A stretch of 64,000 nucleotides of DNA from Trogon surrucura (taxonomy: Eukaryota; Chordata; Aves; Trogoniformes; Trogonidae). The stretch is from NCBI GenBank assembly GCA_020746105.1, contig CM036618.1, positions 109,380,622 to 109,444,621 of the forward strand, read 5' to 3'. Within the stretch, counting starts at the first letter, position 1; every line of letters begins with the position of its first letter. Both the position numbers and the translations under genes were made by a program. Positions 1 to 12,137 of the stretch are shown here, piece after piece. The notes under the pieces are model-generated. The model did not search any database. It was not told the origin of the DNA and was given only the letters and a program-made list of their open reading frames with translations.

Positions 1-1100
1 TCAGAGGAAAAGCTTTTGAGGACATACATTTGCTTTGAGGCCTTGGTACACTTACCAGAGAAAGGGTCTCCACAGTAAGGGCAGGGTGCCTACTCCTCTC
101 AGCTTCAGGCTGTGAAATTTTGTTTCTTCTTTTAGTCCCCAGTATTTCTCAATGTTGAAACTTGCACAGTCTCTTGTGCTGTTAGAAAAGAGCTCTTCAC
201 TAAAAAATAGTGTTGATAATGTACGGCATGTTTCAGAAAAACATGGATTATTACAATGAGTACATTTCACTGTAAAGCTAATACGAAGGGAGGGGGGGTG
301 CAGATGCCCCCAGAAGGTGAGCTGGCACCGAACTGGATTCATACCACCCCATAAGGTTCAGCTCACAGATGATGTCGGAAGGGAGAGTATCTGCTAATCA
401 GATGCTCTCAAAGCATAGAGGCAGCAGCTGAGTCAGAAGTACTGCACTTGTTGAGGGAGCTATGGAAATGATCCTACATTAATCTTCAAGGCCTCCAGGA
501 ACAGTTTCAAAACAGAGGTGGAATGTCTGTTGAGGACCCTTGTTTGAGTCTCTGGCACATTTCACACAAATCTCACCTGCAACCTCAAAAAAAAGAAAGA
601 GTCAGTAAGAGCTCTGAACACCACTTGATTAGTAAGAAACAACATGGATTCGGTGAAGTAGAAAGAGGAAAACTGAGTTAGTATCTGGGATAATATACCC
701 TCATTCTCTGTTTCCCTCAGGTTACACATCCTCAGCGTGCCTTCACCAAGCAGCACTTCCCTGCCACCACAGGCCAGCAGTCCAACATAAAGCTTCTACT
801 CAGCGTCAGTTCTTAGACCTCAAGCCAGGATCTTACTTTGTACTGTCTACAGAAAGAAAAGAAGCTCTCCAGTGTTCTTATAACAAAGATTTTTGATCTG
901 ATCTTCTAACTGGTGCAGACGGGGAAATTTGCAGCTGAGAACGAGTCACACAAAACTCTAAAGAATACCTGCAGAGATATTCTTCAGGGAAAAGGTGCTT
1001 ACAAGTGTGCTTTAGGAAACTAGGAATTCCAGCATGTGTGCACGATAACAAGTAAAACTGAAAGCCATCAGTTACTGTGATTTCATTTCTATTCTGTAAT

Positions 1101-1158
1101 TTATATATACGTGTATGTATACATATTCTGAATATATACAGAAATATATATATTTCTA
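1101..1158. repeat. AT-rich simple repeat
   Basis: Alternating TA/TG purine-pyrimidine sequence with three TATATA-type runs. It is low-complexity DNA with no sign of coding function. Confidence 0.6.
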
Positions 1159-4100
1159 TTCAGACCAAGCCTGTAGGAAATTAGTGCCTCCAATGAAGTC
1201 AGACCATGACAAGAGGAAAAAAAAAAACACAACAAAACAAAACTGTGCAAAGGAGAGAAGAATCAGGTTCAGAGTCTTTCAAGCACTGATTATCTGGCAG
1301 CTAGTCAGTGCTGGAAAAGGTCACTGAGCTAAACCATTTCCAAGACATTATTGTAAACAATTTTACTGTGTTAAAAGATAGACAAAAAGATGTGCCTCTG
1401 TTAGAGTTTATAAAACTACCTATTTAAGTCAAGAAAAGCCAAATGTATGTGTGCATCCTGAAAAGAGATATGAAAGCACAGTAAATGAAAGGCAAAAATG
1501 TGGTTTTCCATCCTTCTGTTCAAATTGATGCACTTGTTGGCAGCTGGGCTCTCCTTTCTTTTCTGCAAACTCAAGTGTCTGTGCAAAAAGTGACTCCTAA
1601 ATTAAGGCTACTTGGCACTTTGCAATACACAGCTCTGTTTTCAGCTGATTATAATTTTACTTATCAAGTAGTAAACACTTAAGTCAAAGTTTTCAATGCT
1701 GGAGGTCTGCTTCAGGATGGGTTACAGTGTTCTAAAATAGTTCATCTAGAAAGGGTTAGGCGTTTCTGAAAACAAGATCAGGGGATTTTTTATTTTTTTT
1801 TAAAGTTTGCTCATTTAAACCAAGGTTTCTAATTACTATGTTAATTTTTATTTTTTTGTGACACAATACTTTGGACCTAGGTCTTGAAATTTGGTAGAGT
1901 TGTCACACCAGTGTGCGCCTTTCGCCTGCTGCCTGTATGTCTGCAGAGGAAGGTTCCAGTGTTCCAAGCTTTTCTTTGTCCATGTGGAAGAAACAAGCAG
2001 ACCCTTCTCCATACCTGTCTTTCCTGAGCATCTTGTGCCATCAGAACAGGAATTGAGAACAGTAAAATCTCTTCACTCGTGTCTGTGTTCTCCATGCCTC
2101 CCTGGCAGCACAGAAGGGATGGGGACAAAAACCTGATTTCAGAGGTAGTGCCAGCGCAAGCACGCCTTGGCTGCTGTTTGCATCATCCCTTAGCAGTCTG
2201 CTAGCCAGTGCTGTTTGTGTGACAGCCCGGTGAATCAGACCAGCACCAGCCTTTCTGTGTCCCTGCACCAGGTCACCATACGGCCATGCCACCAGCATTG
2301 CTGTCAAAGTGCAGGGGTAAGGAGGAGCCTGCAGCGAAGAGCAGAGCCTGGCACCAGAGAACTGCAGCTTCTGATGCTGTGCTGGGAGGAACAAGGTCAC
2401 CTGCTGAAAACTCACCAGGGATGCAAGAAGCTGGGCAGGAAGGAGAGGAAAGAAAGGCAGGGTGAGGAGATGACAAAAGGCAAAAGCAGAGGCTGCAGAA
2501 GGAGGAACAAGGCACAAAGGGGCTGCAGAGAACAGGGAGAGAAGGGGTAGAAAAGGAGGAGACGGGTAAAGGAGCCAGTGCCTTCCCCAAGGCACCTGGA
2601 ACCCACATCTCAGCATCAACACTGCCAGCAAGTAACTGCAAAACCCCCGCCAGAATATCCTGCTTGCCTTTGCTTTCCCCACCCTCCCTGTGGCAGACTT
2701 TTACCAGCTTCTCCTTCAGCCTTTTGACATAAAAACACCAGTGCTGCTGAAGTGAGTTTTATGGGGACAATAGCTTTCATGTTTCTATTTGGTTTCATAC
2801 AAACATTGGATTTTTTTGTCCTAAATCTGCACTAGACTGAGTTAAAAGCTGGGTTTTTTTCTGTGCCTCAGGTTTGTTTTGACAGGCAGCTAGAAGCCCT
2901 GAGCTTTACCTGCAAATTAAGTGGGGTGAGATAGACAGTAAGCTGCCTCCAACTGCTCCACCCTTTCCCAGAAATGTGGCACATGAATCATGGGGCATTT
3001 CTCTCCTTGACACAGAACATGAGTGAAACAGGAGGTACAAAGCAAAGACAGTCAGTTAAGCAGTCTGGGTAGGAAATACAGAATAATTTTCATCTTCCCA
3101 TCTCTTCCTCCAAAGTCCTATATGGGGCAGGAAATTCACCAACTCCAGGCATCAGGAGGGGGGGGAGAAAAAACCAAAACAAACCCAAATGAAACTAAAA
3201 CTCCACGCCCCACAGCTCTAACTCTAACCAGCACCAGCATACGAACTGAAAAAAGTTCCCTACCCCATGCTGAGACCTTACAGCAAAAGAAAAACTCTGA
3301 GGCCCAGGTCTGACATCTGCTGAGCCTTCTTTGATGAAAAGCTTCCTGGTTAAGTAGCAGTCAGCCTTGGAGCTTAAGTAGTAATGGTTACTGCACCAAA
3401 AGGGCTTCCCAGTTCAAATCCCAGCCATGAAGAGGCCAGCATTTACAAATGCTTAATCTGAGTTTCTTTCAGTTTGCCACTTAATCACACATTAGAAAGT
3501 TCATATCCAAAATTACCTTTAGAAACAATTATTAAAAAGTCAAACAGTCAAGAGTTAAGAATGGTAGAACGTAGGTTTTAAATGTAAGTTCAATGCATAC
3601 CTATAAAAGGGTGATGATGGTGCCATCCTTATTCTTGTGATCAGATACTACTTTCACCCCCAGGCTGCACGTATGCAAGGACAACACAATCACGTGCTAC
3701 TGAATCCATCAGAAATCTGCCATTTTTTGTGTTCTACTTTTGTGACCTGAATCGTTATCTCTCTAATGTACTTCTGGCTACAATAAGAAATCACGCTTTA
3801 AAACTATGTCCCTAGAATGGAGGCTTATGGAGTACATCACTAAACTAATCCCTCATCAGAAGGGAGACATGGGATAGACAATCCATCCATCCTTTCTGAG
3901 CTGCAACGACTAATCTGTCGTGCTGGTACAGTGATACCAGAAGTGACCCTCTAATATTGCCAAAAACAGGTACTTCCCCCAAACCCTTCAACTGTGCTAA
4001 TTCTGTAGGGAAGGTGCAGCAATTGTTAGATTCATGCACTTACAGCTTTTTCTTTTTTTTTTTGCACACGTCACCACCTACATCTGTGGGTGCTGGCTGA

Positions 4101-5954
4101 GGTAAGGTTTTACTTTCCCCCTAAACCCTAAAGCAGAAAGATTGCCCTAAGGAAGCTTAAACAACTTGCTCAGCTTGAGGGCATGGGCAGCCGCACTGTG
4201 TGGACTAAAGCATACCTGCATACGGATTTCCAGAACAGACCTAATAAAAATGGGCAGGATGGGGAGAAAAATCTGCTGGCCAATACCAGCAGTAGCACAG
4301 CCACAGAAGATTGTTTCTTCTGCACCCTCTCCACGGAGTGCACCTGAGTTCTCACCACTTCCCTCAGAGCACCCTACCTTCTTGTTGGTGCACATGAGCA
4401 AGTCTACTCCTGAAAAGTAACAAACACCCTCTTCTTCCTTCTGTACTCATCATGTAGTTGTGTTTAGAATAAGTCTTGAAACTCTTCCAAATGCAAGGGA
4501 TTGTTACACCTGGTCTATACAGACAGATGAACACTAACAGGCAGTTTTTTGGCCAAGCACCCTTGTATGAGCCAGTCATCCTGCTTTGTGTTCCCCCAGT
4601 AGGAAAATGGTCTCCCTATTTCATCAGCTGCATCTGTTGCAGTGTCTGCTATTAGTCTGCAAACAACTTTGGTACACGGTCTGTTGCAATTCAGTAAACG
4701 TGCTCGCAAATGTTTACAAAAGTCAGATCAAAGGCTTCCAAAAGGAGAAAGCAAAATCTCTTCTCTAAACATTCCCAGGTCCTAGAAGGAAACAGCACTG
4801 GATCCTACTGTCGGGCAAACATTCATCTCTCTCATCAGCAGAGTCAAACTATAGGGTCTGAACACTTTTCTCTCCCACTTACCCATCAGAGACCTAGGAA
4901 ATGCAAACTCATGCCATAGATTTTTGTTACTTCTCCTATTTTTACTTCCATATGAAACGCAAGTTTCTGGTAGCATTAATTGTTTCAGATAATCAGAACA
5001 AAAACGGAGCCTACTTTGAAGGACAAATACTTTCGGGCTGCCTTCACCCAAACACAAAGAGGCCGGAAACTTAGCTCTGGTTCTGCACTTCCCATTATCA
5101 GTGTCCTACAGCAATGACATTCAATAAGGTTTCTCAAAAAACCCAGAAGTGGTTATTCAGTCTCTTCCTCTATTTATTAGGGGAATCTTAAATCCTCTAC
5201 AATGTCCAAGTGATTTCCAGTTTCCTTGAACCCACAAGAGTCAAAAAAAAAAATAAAAATGCAATGTTTACCCCTAGAATTTCTCCCACCTCTGCTGCTT
5301 CTGAGCGAATTTGTCTGGTTTAGTTAAGACTCGAATCTCCCCTCACACACACACACAAATGTTTTCCTTCCTCTTTTATCTGTTTCTCTTTCATAACCTG
5401 CCTCCCATCATAGAGTCTGGACATTTCTTAGACAAATGCCAGGGTTGTTTTTTTTTTTTGCAGTAACAAATGAAACAGGAACACTGCCACCCGTTCCAAC
5501 TGAGCAGCAGAGCAGCCTGTACCAAACTGTAGGTATTACAGGTCCTTGAGAGAAAAATGCCACGTTTAAGGGGCACAGACTGCTGTCTCATAGTCACCAC
5601 CTTTCTAAAAGGAGAAGCTGCAATGCAAACTTGAACAGATTGCACCTACAATAACATCAGATGGAAAGAGACACAGCACAGCAACGGAATGGAGATGTTC
5701 TGCCAACGGGGTGAACGAGGACATTCACATCACCTCTACCCAGAGCAGGATGTCCAGGCAAGTATCACTCCCAGACAACCTCTTCCCAGACTCGAGGATG
5801 AGAGAGATAATGTCACTAATATTCTGCCAGAAGACCCCTCACCTAGTCAAAGGCTGGCATTAGACAGCCAGCAGTTTTACCAGTACCACACAAATCCATT
5901 TGAGTAAGAACAACCCTGTTAGTAAACAAATAAAAAGCTGGGAGGCAAGCGTTT

Positions 5955-5974
5955 CCCCCCCCCCCCCCCCCCCC
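5955..5974. repeat. Poly-C homopolymer (20 C)
   Basis: Twenty consecutive cytosines, immediately after GTTT and before AATTTC. The length is likely to vary between individuals and assemblies. Confidence 0.9.
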
Positions 5975-8159
5975 AATTTCCTACACATACCAGAAATCCT
6001 TAGGCCAGAAAGATGGTGAGGGAACTATGAAACCAGGCACAGCTCCGCACTGTCAAAATTAGGCTTGTCAGAAGCTGCTGAATGTCCTGACCACATAATA
6101 GTTGATGAGACAGACAGGAGCTCATTTTCTTTGACCATATTTCAGATTTCCTGAAAGACGAAAAAGACTTACACAGTGACACCACCCATCAGGTCATACC
6201 ACCTGACCCCTCAAAGCGATCTTTTGAAGTTATTGGGCAATTTTAATTCCAGCTCATGAAGAGAAAGGTTTCGAAATTGCTTAGCCTTCTAAAGTCCTGC
6301 AGAACAGGGCACAAATTCCAAAGCGATCCTAATCAGTGTCCCAAGCAAACTAAAAAGTCTGAAGCATTTCATCTGTCAGGCATCAGGGAGTCCAAAAAGC
6401 CCTCAAGATCGACAGAAGCCCAAGTTTTATTGGATTTTTTTTCCCCCAATTTATTAGTGGTTTGTTTAAGAAATGAAAGCAGGCCCAAGAAGGAAACACA
6501 ACACACTATTTCTAGCTTTTGCAGAATGGTACTGGAACTCCACAGCTTGGGTTTCTCTTCTAAAATAGGGCTGATTAACCAAGTAGCCTTTTTCCCACAT
6601 CAATGCCCAGTCACCTCTTCCTTACACCTGGCAATCGTGTCCTCAACTGCAGTTTCACCAGCTCCTTACCTGTTAAATCTACTGATGATCTGCTGACTTT
6701 ATTTCTACAGCTCTGACAGAAATCTGCAGGGACGAGCTTGCCCTGTAAAACTAAGCCTGTGTCAGCTGACCATCCATCCCCAAAGCCCAGCGTACCGCTA
6801 CCTTTTCCAACAGAGCCATAACGTATCCCATTTCAAAAGTTCTTTTGAACATCCACAGAAAGCATAATTAAAATGCTTTTTCCATCCACAAACACGCTGT
6901 CCAATCTTTTCATCTTCCCAAAGCTGTGTTTTGTCAAAATGGCAGCGAGGTACTTCAGTTTCAGGTACACCTAAGCTGCAACTACAGGATGAGATCATAG
7001 CACAGGTAATATAAACTCAAATACAACTACCATTGTGGGCAAAATGAGTAATACCACTGCTAGGCTGAGCTGCAGCCTAAGAGCACAAATTCAGGTCTCC
7101 ATAAATCCACAATGGAACTGTCGTGCACTGTCATTTCCTTGCCTCCTTCACCTAAGACATCAGACGCCAGGCACAAGCTTACGTCTAGCGGCACATTTTG
7201 CTGTGCCAGCCATGCCTGGTTTGGGAATCCAAGGCTACCGCGCTGCTACAGAATAACATCGAATGCCAAACTGCAATGTCTTCTCTGTTGCCAGCCAGAT
7301 AAGTTATCTGTATTCACACACAAAGTGTCCCAAGGAGAAGCAGTCAAAATTTACAAGGCTAAACTCTCCAACAGAGTCATCAAGGTGATACGGGAGCGCA
7401 CAAGACGCAAGTCAAAAGAGAAATCCAAACTCTGCCGTTTTAAAGCCGCAGTGGACTTGCTTAAGTCTCACAGACTTTTAATGAATTCACCACAATAGTG
7501 TTTTTCAAATCATAAACTTTGGGGAAAGTAACCTTCACTATCTCACAGTCTAACATTCTACCCAAATGAAGAGGTCATAATACGTTAGAATGAGCCCAAC
7601 AGGCAACATTACATCAGTATAATTATCCTCTCACCTAACTTCTTTAGCTACAGCTTATAAAGTCAACCCGCTGCTAGCAGAAGGCTTCTCCCTAACACTT
7701 GCACTTCTCCGTAACACTTGCAAATGAAAAAGGCCACAGAATTCCAGATACACAAAATCCCAATTCCTCAATTCTCAAGCCATTTCAGAAACTAAAACTT
7801 CGCATTTCTTGCAGAAGTTGTTTTGCTTAACTTGCCATCTTTTCAAAGACCGGAGATGTTCGGCACCCAGAATTCCATTAAATGAGCAATTTCCTGGTTT
7901 TATTCTTTCTTTTCACAGCAGTAAATTGAAGGCTTCCCCAGTATCCATGTGGTCTGCATGATGCTTTACTTACCACCTACTAAAATCAACAGTTGACACC
8001 TATTCAGAGAGATGCTCATCGCCAGCTTGTCACTGTGCTATGGAAACCCAGTGATTTACTGCATGTAGGGAATGGAAGACAGGTTATGTCATTCAGTTGA
8101 CAGACTCCACAAAAATTACTCAAAGAGAACGGCAAATATCAATTCAGGACAAAACATAC

Positions 8160-8165
8160 TTTATT
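8160..8165 (-). terminator. YPEL5: Distal polyadenylation signal AATAAA of YPEL5
   Basis: AATAAA on the minus strand, about 1.96 kb after the YPEL5 stop. It is the best hexamer for the long mRNA form, and cleavage is expected 10-30 nt further on, near 8130-8150. Confidence 0.6.
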
Positions 8166-10074
8166 GTACTGTAATGTCAGAAGTACAAGAAAAGTACTGC
8201 AGAGAACCATGCTAATGGGGCTTTTAGAGTCTGTGAAGGACAGAAGTACAAGATAATGGGGTACTACTGTACTCAGTGCAAAAACTGATTCATTTGAGGC
8301 ACAAGTACACTATTGTTTAAGCAGCTTGATTCAAGCACAGCTCTGGTATGTGATCTACTCTGTCTTCTCTCTATGTGACAATTCTATAATAAAGCTACTT
8401 TTACATGAAATAGGCAGTAGATTCAAGTCAGGGGTGTCCAAATTGCCACTTAACAACTAAAAAAAAAATATAATTAAGAAAAATACTCCGCATAGTCACT
8501 CTCCACATTGTAGTTTCCCATATGGAGCTGTGACTAGCATAGAAAAGTTATTCTGAAAGGTCAGAGCGCTGATCTGTTTAGTTGGATGGGGTTTTCCCCC
8601 TCTTGTACGTCTGTGGGCAACTTATTTCTCGTTGATCACAACGTATCCGATAAGAAAAAAAAAACAAACAAAACAACTTGCATCTCTGATAAGGAATCAT
8701 ACATATCTAACATTCAAATAAATTTCAGCCCTTGAGATCTTAACTTATGGCTTAAGACACAATGAAAGTGTTTGGGCACCCTTGAGTTAAGTTAATGAAG
8801 AGCATTTTTGCTAAAAAGGCAAGCAAGATCACCGTTTTAAACAGAGCTGACCTCTACAAGAAAAAAGCAGGAATCCAAGTCACTAGTTACTACTAGGCTG
8901 ACGTGTACTGCTGCCCAGAAAGATAAAACGTAACATCACAATGAAAAGGTTCAACGAAGTTGAAAGATAAAGGTTTCAACACCAGAAGCAGCATTTGAAA
9001 ACAAGCTGTTTAAGTTAATCTTTTCAAGAGATGCAGATTGCATAACTCTAGGCATGAACAAACATGCTGGCAATCTTCTCCTTTTACACAGCAGCTGTGT
9101 TTAACATAGGAAGTTCCGGGTTTAAAGAAAGCTACTTGAAGAAGAATTAAGATTTGCAATTCCCTGTCTACTTAATGAGATTAGTAGAGAAACGAAAAAA
9201 AATTACTACTGAAACAGTAGTTTCTCAGTGGATCCCTATCATTACAAACACAGCTTGATTTGTAAGCAACGCAAGACTTAACAGACAACTATTATTTTAT
9301 ATTATTACTATGCTTATAAGTTACATCAGTTAAAGTTAAAAAAAGCCAAGCAGTTTCGCCCTATTTCAAGAATAGTTTCCGATCAACACCAGTTTACATG
9401 GTGAATGGGACTTCACAAATAAACACGGAATGGTGACATCTTTGGGTCAAGAATGACAAGAAATAATGGGCTCTGTGCTACCAATCAACCTCAACAAGAA
9501 TATGGCACAAGGGCCAGCCCAAGCAGTACCAACACTGAACCTTTAGCACTCGGCACAAATTCGGATCTCTTTACTTTTGCTAGCAAAATCAGGTGAAAAG
9601 ACTGGGTAAGAAAAAAAAAAAAAAACCAAAACCCCAAAACAAACCCAAACAAAAACCCCCAAAATCCCTGCCTAAAAACTTAAGCCAAAAACTGGAATAT
9701 ACTTTAAAAAAAACATTTGTAGTTTTAAAATAACTTATGCTGACATCAGTTTGTGCAAACTAAAAAAAAAAAAACCAACCTCATTGAATTTCTCTCTAAC
9801 AAAAGACAAATCCCCCAAATGTTTTCTTTTTAGCCCACCATAACTGTAAATACAATCTCAAATCTAACAGCTGTAAATGCAAGAGAGAAAAAAGTAACAG
9901 CATCTGCACAACATTCTTTCTATAAACAGCTGCTGGAGGGAAAGTAAAATATAAAAGGAATAAAGAAAGGAAGGTTCCATCTGAAATACTCTCACAATCT
10001 TCCCCACTCTGTAGTCCATGAATCCGACTCTGATGCTAAGGTGACAGTGTATGTAAGCAGATTTTTTTGTTGAT

Positions 10075-10080
10075 TTTATT
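10075..10080 (-). terminator. YPEL5: Possible proximal polyadenylation signal of YPEL5
   Basis: A perfect AATAAA on the minus strand 49 nt downstream of the stop codon. If used, the transcript would lack nearly all of the 3' UTR. Use is not shown by sequence alone. Confidence 0.4.
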
Positions 10081-10128
10081 ATTTTTGAGTTTCACTTGAA
10101 GAGAACCTGAGACGAGACTGAAGTCTCT

Positions 10129-10353
10129 TCAGGAATTGTCGGATGGAACATGCTCTTCAAATCCTTCGCTCTCTCGGACCAACGCTCGTTCCAGGATAAC
10201 ACGGCCTTCCTTGTAGCGCTGGCTGTCTTCAGTGGCAAATTCATAGATCCACCCCAGTTTGCTGTTGCAGTTCTTGCAGCTCACATCGCGAACCATGTGG
10301 CGGCCAGTGAGCATGACCCGATCCTGAACTTCACTGTATTGCAGATTTACCAC
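10129..10353 (-). CDS. YPEL5: YPEL5 coding exon 2 (codons 48-121)
   Basis: C-terminal exon of yippee-like 5. The acceptor is a TTTGTACCAG ending at 10354, and the exon opens with GTG GTA (V48 V49) in phase 0. It ends at TGA 10131-10129 and encodes 74 residues. Joined to the upstream exon it gives the 121 residues usual for YPEL5. It carries the second half of the yippee zinc site, C73-x2-C76, in the sequence SCKNC, followed by the family-typical GWIYE segment. The open frame extends past the acceptor to 10428, but that extra part is intron. YPEL5 is a small, very conserved nuclear/cytoplasmic protein linked to the CTLH/GID E3 ligase through RANBP9/RANBP10. That role comes from family knowledge, not from this sequence. 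Confidence 0.97.
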   Translation of the reverse strand: MVNLQYSEVQDRVMLTGRHMVRDVSCKNCNSKLGWIYEFATEDSQRYKEGRVILERALVRESEGFEEHVPSDNS

Positions 10354-11964
10354 CTGGTACAAACAGACAGGGGATAGGGAATAGAAAGGATTAGTCTGCC
10401 TGGAGCAAAGCTTGGTGACAATGTGCATGACTTATCAACGTTTTAAGAAGTGCAGCCTGTGGCACTGCACACAAACTAAAAACGGCAGTGGAGTAAGTCA
10501 ACAACCCTTGAAAATCTCCTGCTTCAGAAGGTAACACTTTAAAGATGTGCTTCACAGGGATGTATAACCCTGTTTAACTGAAACCTGAAATGCTCTCATA
10601 CAAGACGTATGAGAGCACAGAGTACCGTGTTCAGGTTCAAGTGAGAAATTTCCAGTCAACAGCTTGTAAACTAATTGCTATTAATTCACTCATAATATAT
10701 GTAACCTATTTCTAGAAACAGATGTGATCACTTATTGCCAGGAATTAGAACCAAAATATTAAGAGACACTTTAAAAAATCTTGGGGTACTTTTGAAACAA
10801 CCAAAGAAAGACAAAGGACCAGTGGCTGAGAACGCAGGCATTAGACATTCACCTTTTTTGTGTGTTATCTCAGCAGTTTAAAATACACTTTTCATTTGTT
10901 TAGGCAGCATCACCACAGAACCAAGACATAATCTGTCGAAAAGCTGATGTCAGAACTATATCCAAACTGTAAATACGAGGTAGGATTCTAAAATATGGTA
11001 CTGCATTGCTTTCTCAAGTTTCCACCTGACTGTGCTTGCTCTCTCTGCTTCAGCTGTAAGGCACCTGACTGCAGCAATGTAAAAACCAAACTTCTGTGAC
11101 TAAGCTCCACTGTGTAACACAAGAAAAATTTGAACCTCAGGATCCAGTGTTTATTGGATGAGAAAGAAATCAGATGCACAACTCTTTTATATCTATGCAG
11201 CCTAACACTTAGATATAAATATTACTGACAGGATTCAGCACACCAGAAATCCCAAGGCCGAGCACAGTTAAGGAAGACAATACTGATGCCTCTATCAAGT
11301 CTGCCAGTGGTCAAACGGCTTTCCAGAAAAAACCCAAACCTAAACACACCAATGATTACATGGCTAGCAACTTTGTGAGAAAGCAAAGGATCATCACTGC
11401 TTTTCAATGAGTCTAATGGACAAGACTATATGGAAGAGTTAATATATAACACTACAATTCACTCAAGTTACAACTTTCATATTTCAATCTGCTGAACTAA
11501 AAAAAGAAGCTAAATCAGACTATCGCTGCCTCCAAGAGAGACTGTGTTCCCTAAATTTGCCAAACTACTGTTAGCTTAAATACGTTTTAGAAATTAGAAA
11601 AAAAGTCTAGGTAATATTCTGTTTAAACTGAGTAGAAATGCAAATGCCTTCAAAACTCTTTGATAGGTAAAAGATACTCTCACAGTGAATTTGAGTTTCA
11701 TATTACAGAGGTCTCCAAAGTTAAAACTCTATGCACACCCAATCCTCTTTATAGTTTACCTGTAATACTGAAAGACTAATTTAGATACCTTGCCATCAAT
11801 TTGACTTCAAAGACAGCTGAACAGAATGAAATAAAAATTCAAAAATTAAAATAGTAATTACACAACACTTCAGCCAAGAAGATTTCAGTTTTGATGACTG
11901 ATTCATATCCCAAACATTCATTTTTCAAAATCAAATAGTAGTTCCCCCTCAGCTTCTTACTAAC
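10354..11964 (-). other. YPEL5: YPEL5 intron 2
   Basis: Phase-0 intron between the two coding exons. The donor is AAG|GTTAGTAAG (GT at 11964-11963) and the acceptor is CCAG ending at 10354. It is AT-rich, and no exon, RNA gene or recognisable transposon was seen inside it. Confidence 0.85.
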
Positions 11965-12137
11965 CTTGTTAAAAAGAAAGGCTCTTCCCGTGGCCCCTGT
12001 AAAACGAGTGGAGATGAGCTCAGAACGATTGGTCAGAATCGTGTCGCAGTTTGCACAGGAGAACAGGCGAGTGCCACCAATGTGATCCAGAAAAATTCTT
12101 CCCATTTTTAGAACTTACGTAAGTTTATACTCAAGAC
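11965..12137 (-). CDS. YPEL5: YPEL5 exon with start codon (codons 1-47)
   Basis: First coding exon. The acceptor is a strong polypyrimidine tract ending in TTTCAG at 12140-12138, followed by 32 nt of 5' UTR (12137-12106) and ATG at 12105-12103. The coding part runs 12105-11965, 47 codons, opening [20 protein letters not shown]. It carries the first zinc pair, C17-x2-C20. With C73/C76 in the next exon the spacing is C-x2-C-x52-C-x2-C, as expected for yippee proteins. The exon ends at AAG (K47) before GTTAGT. No frameshift or missing ligand was seen. The start is fixed by agreement with the known YPEL5 N-terminus. Confidence 0.96.

Larger units (their letters stand above)
1..8140. other. Intergenic sequence downstream of YPEL5
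   Basis: No gene is supported here. The open frames are short, lack recognisable domains and are not flanked by convincing splice sites. The longest, at 2041-2682 on the minus strand, is a low-complexity Leu/Ser/Pro-rich reading of a purine-rich stretch. The region holds an AT-rich simple repeat near 1101-1158, a short CA run near 5343-5357 and a 20-base poly-C tract at 5955-5974. In mammals LBH lies downstream of YPEL5 on the same strand, but no LBH exon was recognised here. Confidence 0.6.
8145..10128 (-). other. YPEL5: YPEL5 3' untranslated region
   Basis: This stretch follows the YPEL5 stop codon (10131-10129, TGA) on the minus strand and runs to a canonical AATAAA at 8165-8160. That gives a 3' UTR of about 2 kb. 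It is AT-rich, with many ATTTA pentamers on the transcript strand. It also contains a T/G-rich segment at 9611-9667 with runs of three to five G on the transcript strand. A second AATAAA at 10080-10075 lies about 50 nt after the stop and could give a very short UTR. The exact cleavage site is inferred. Confidence 0.7.

Noticed and set aside
2041-2682. Minus-strand open frame of 213 codons
   Set aside because: Low-complexity reading of a purine-rich stretch with no domain, no splice context and overlapping frames.
1-8140. LBH exons expected downstream of YPEL5
   Set aside because: No LBH-like coding segment was recognised. The gene is probably beyond the window.
10354-10428. N-terminal extension of the YPEL5 exon frame
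   Set aside because: It lies upstream of a clear CAG acceptor. The correct YPEL5 sequence joins codon 47 to V48 at 10353.
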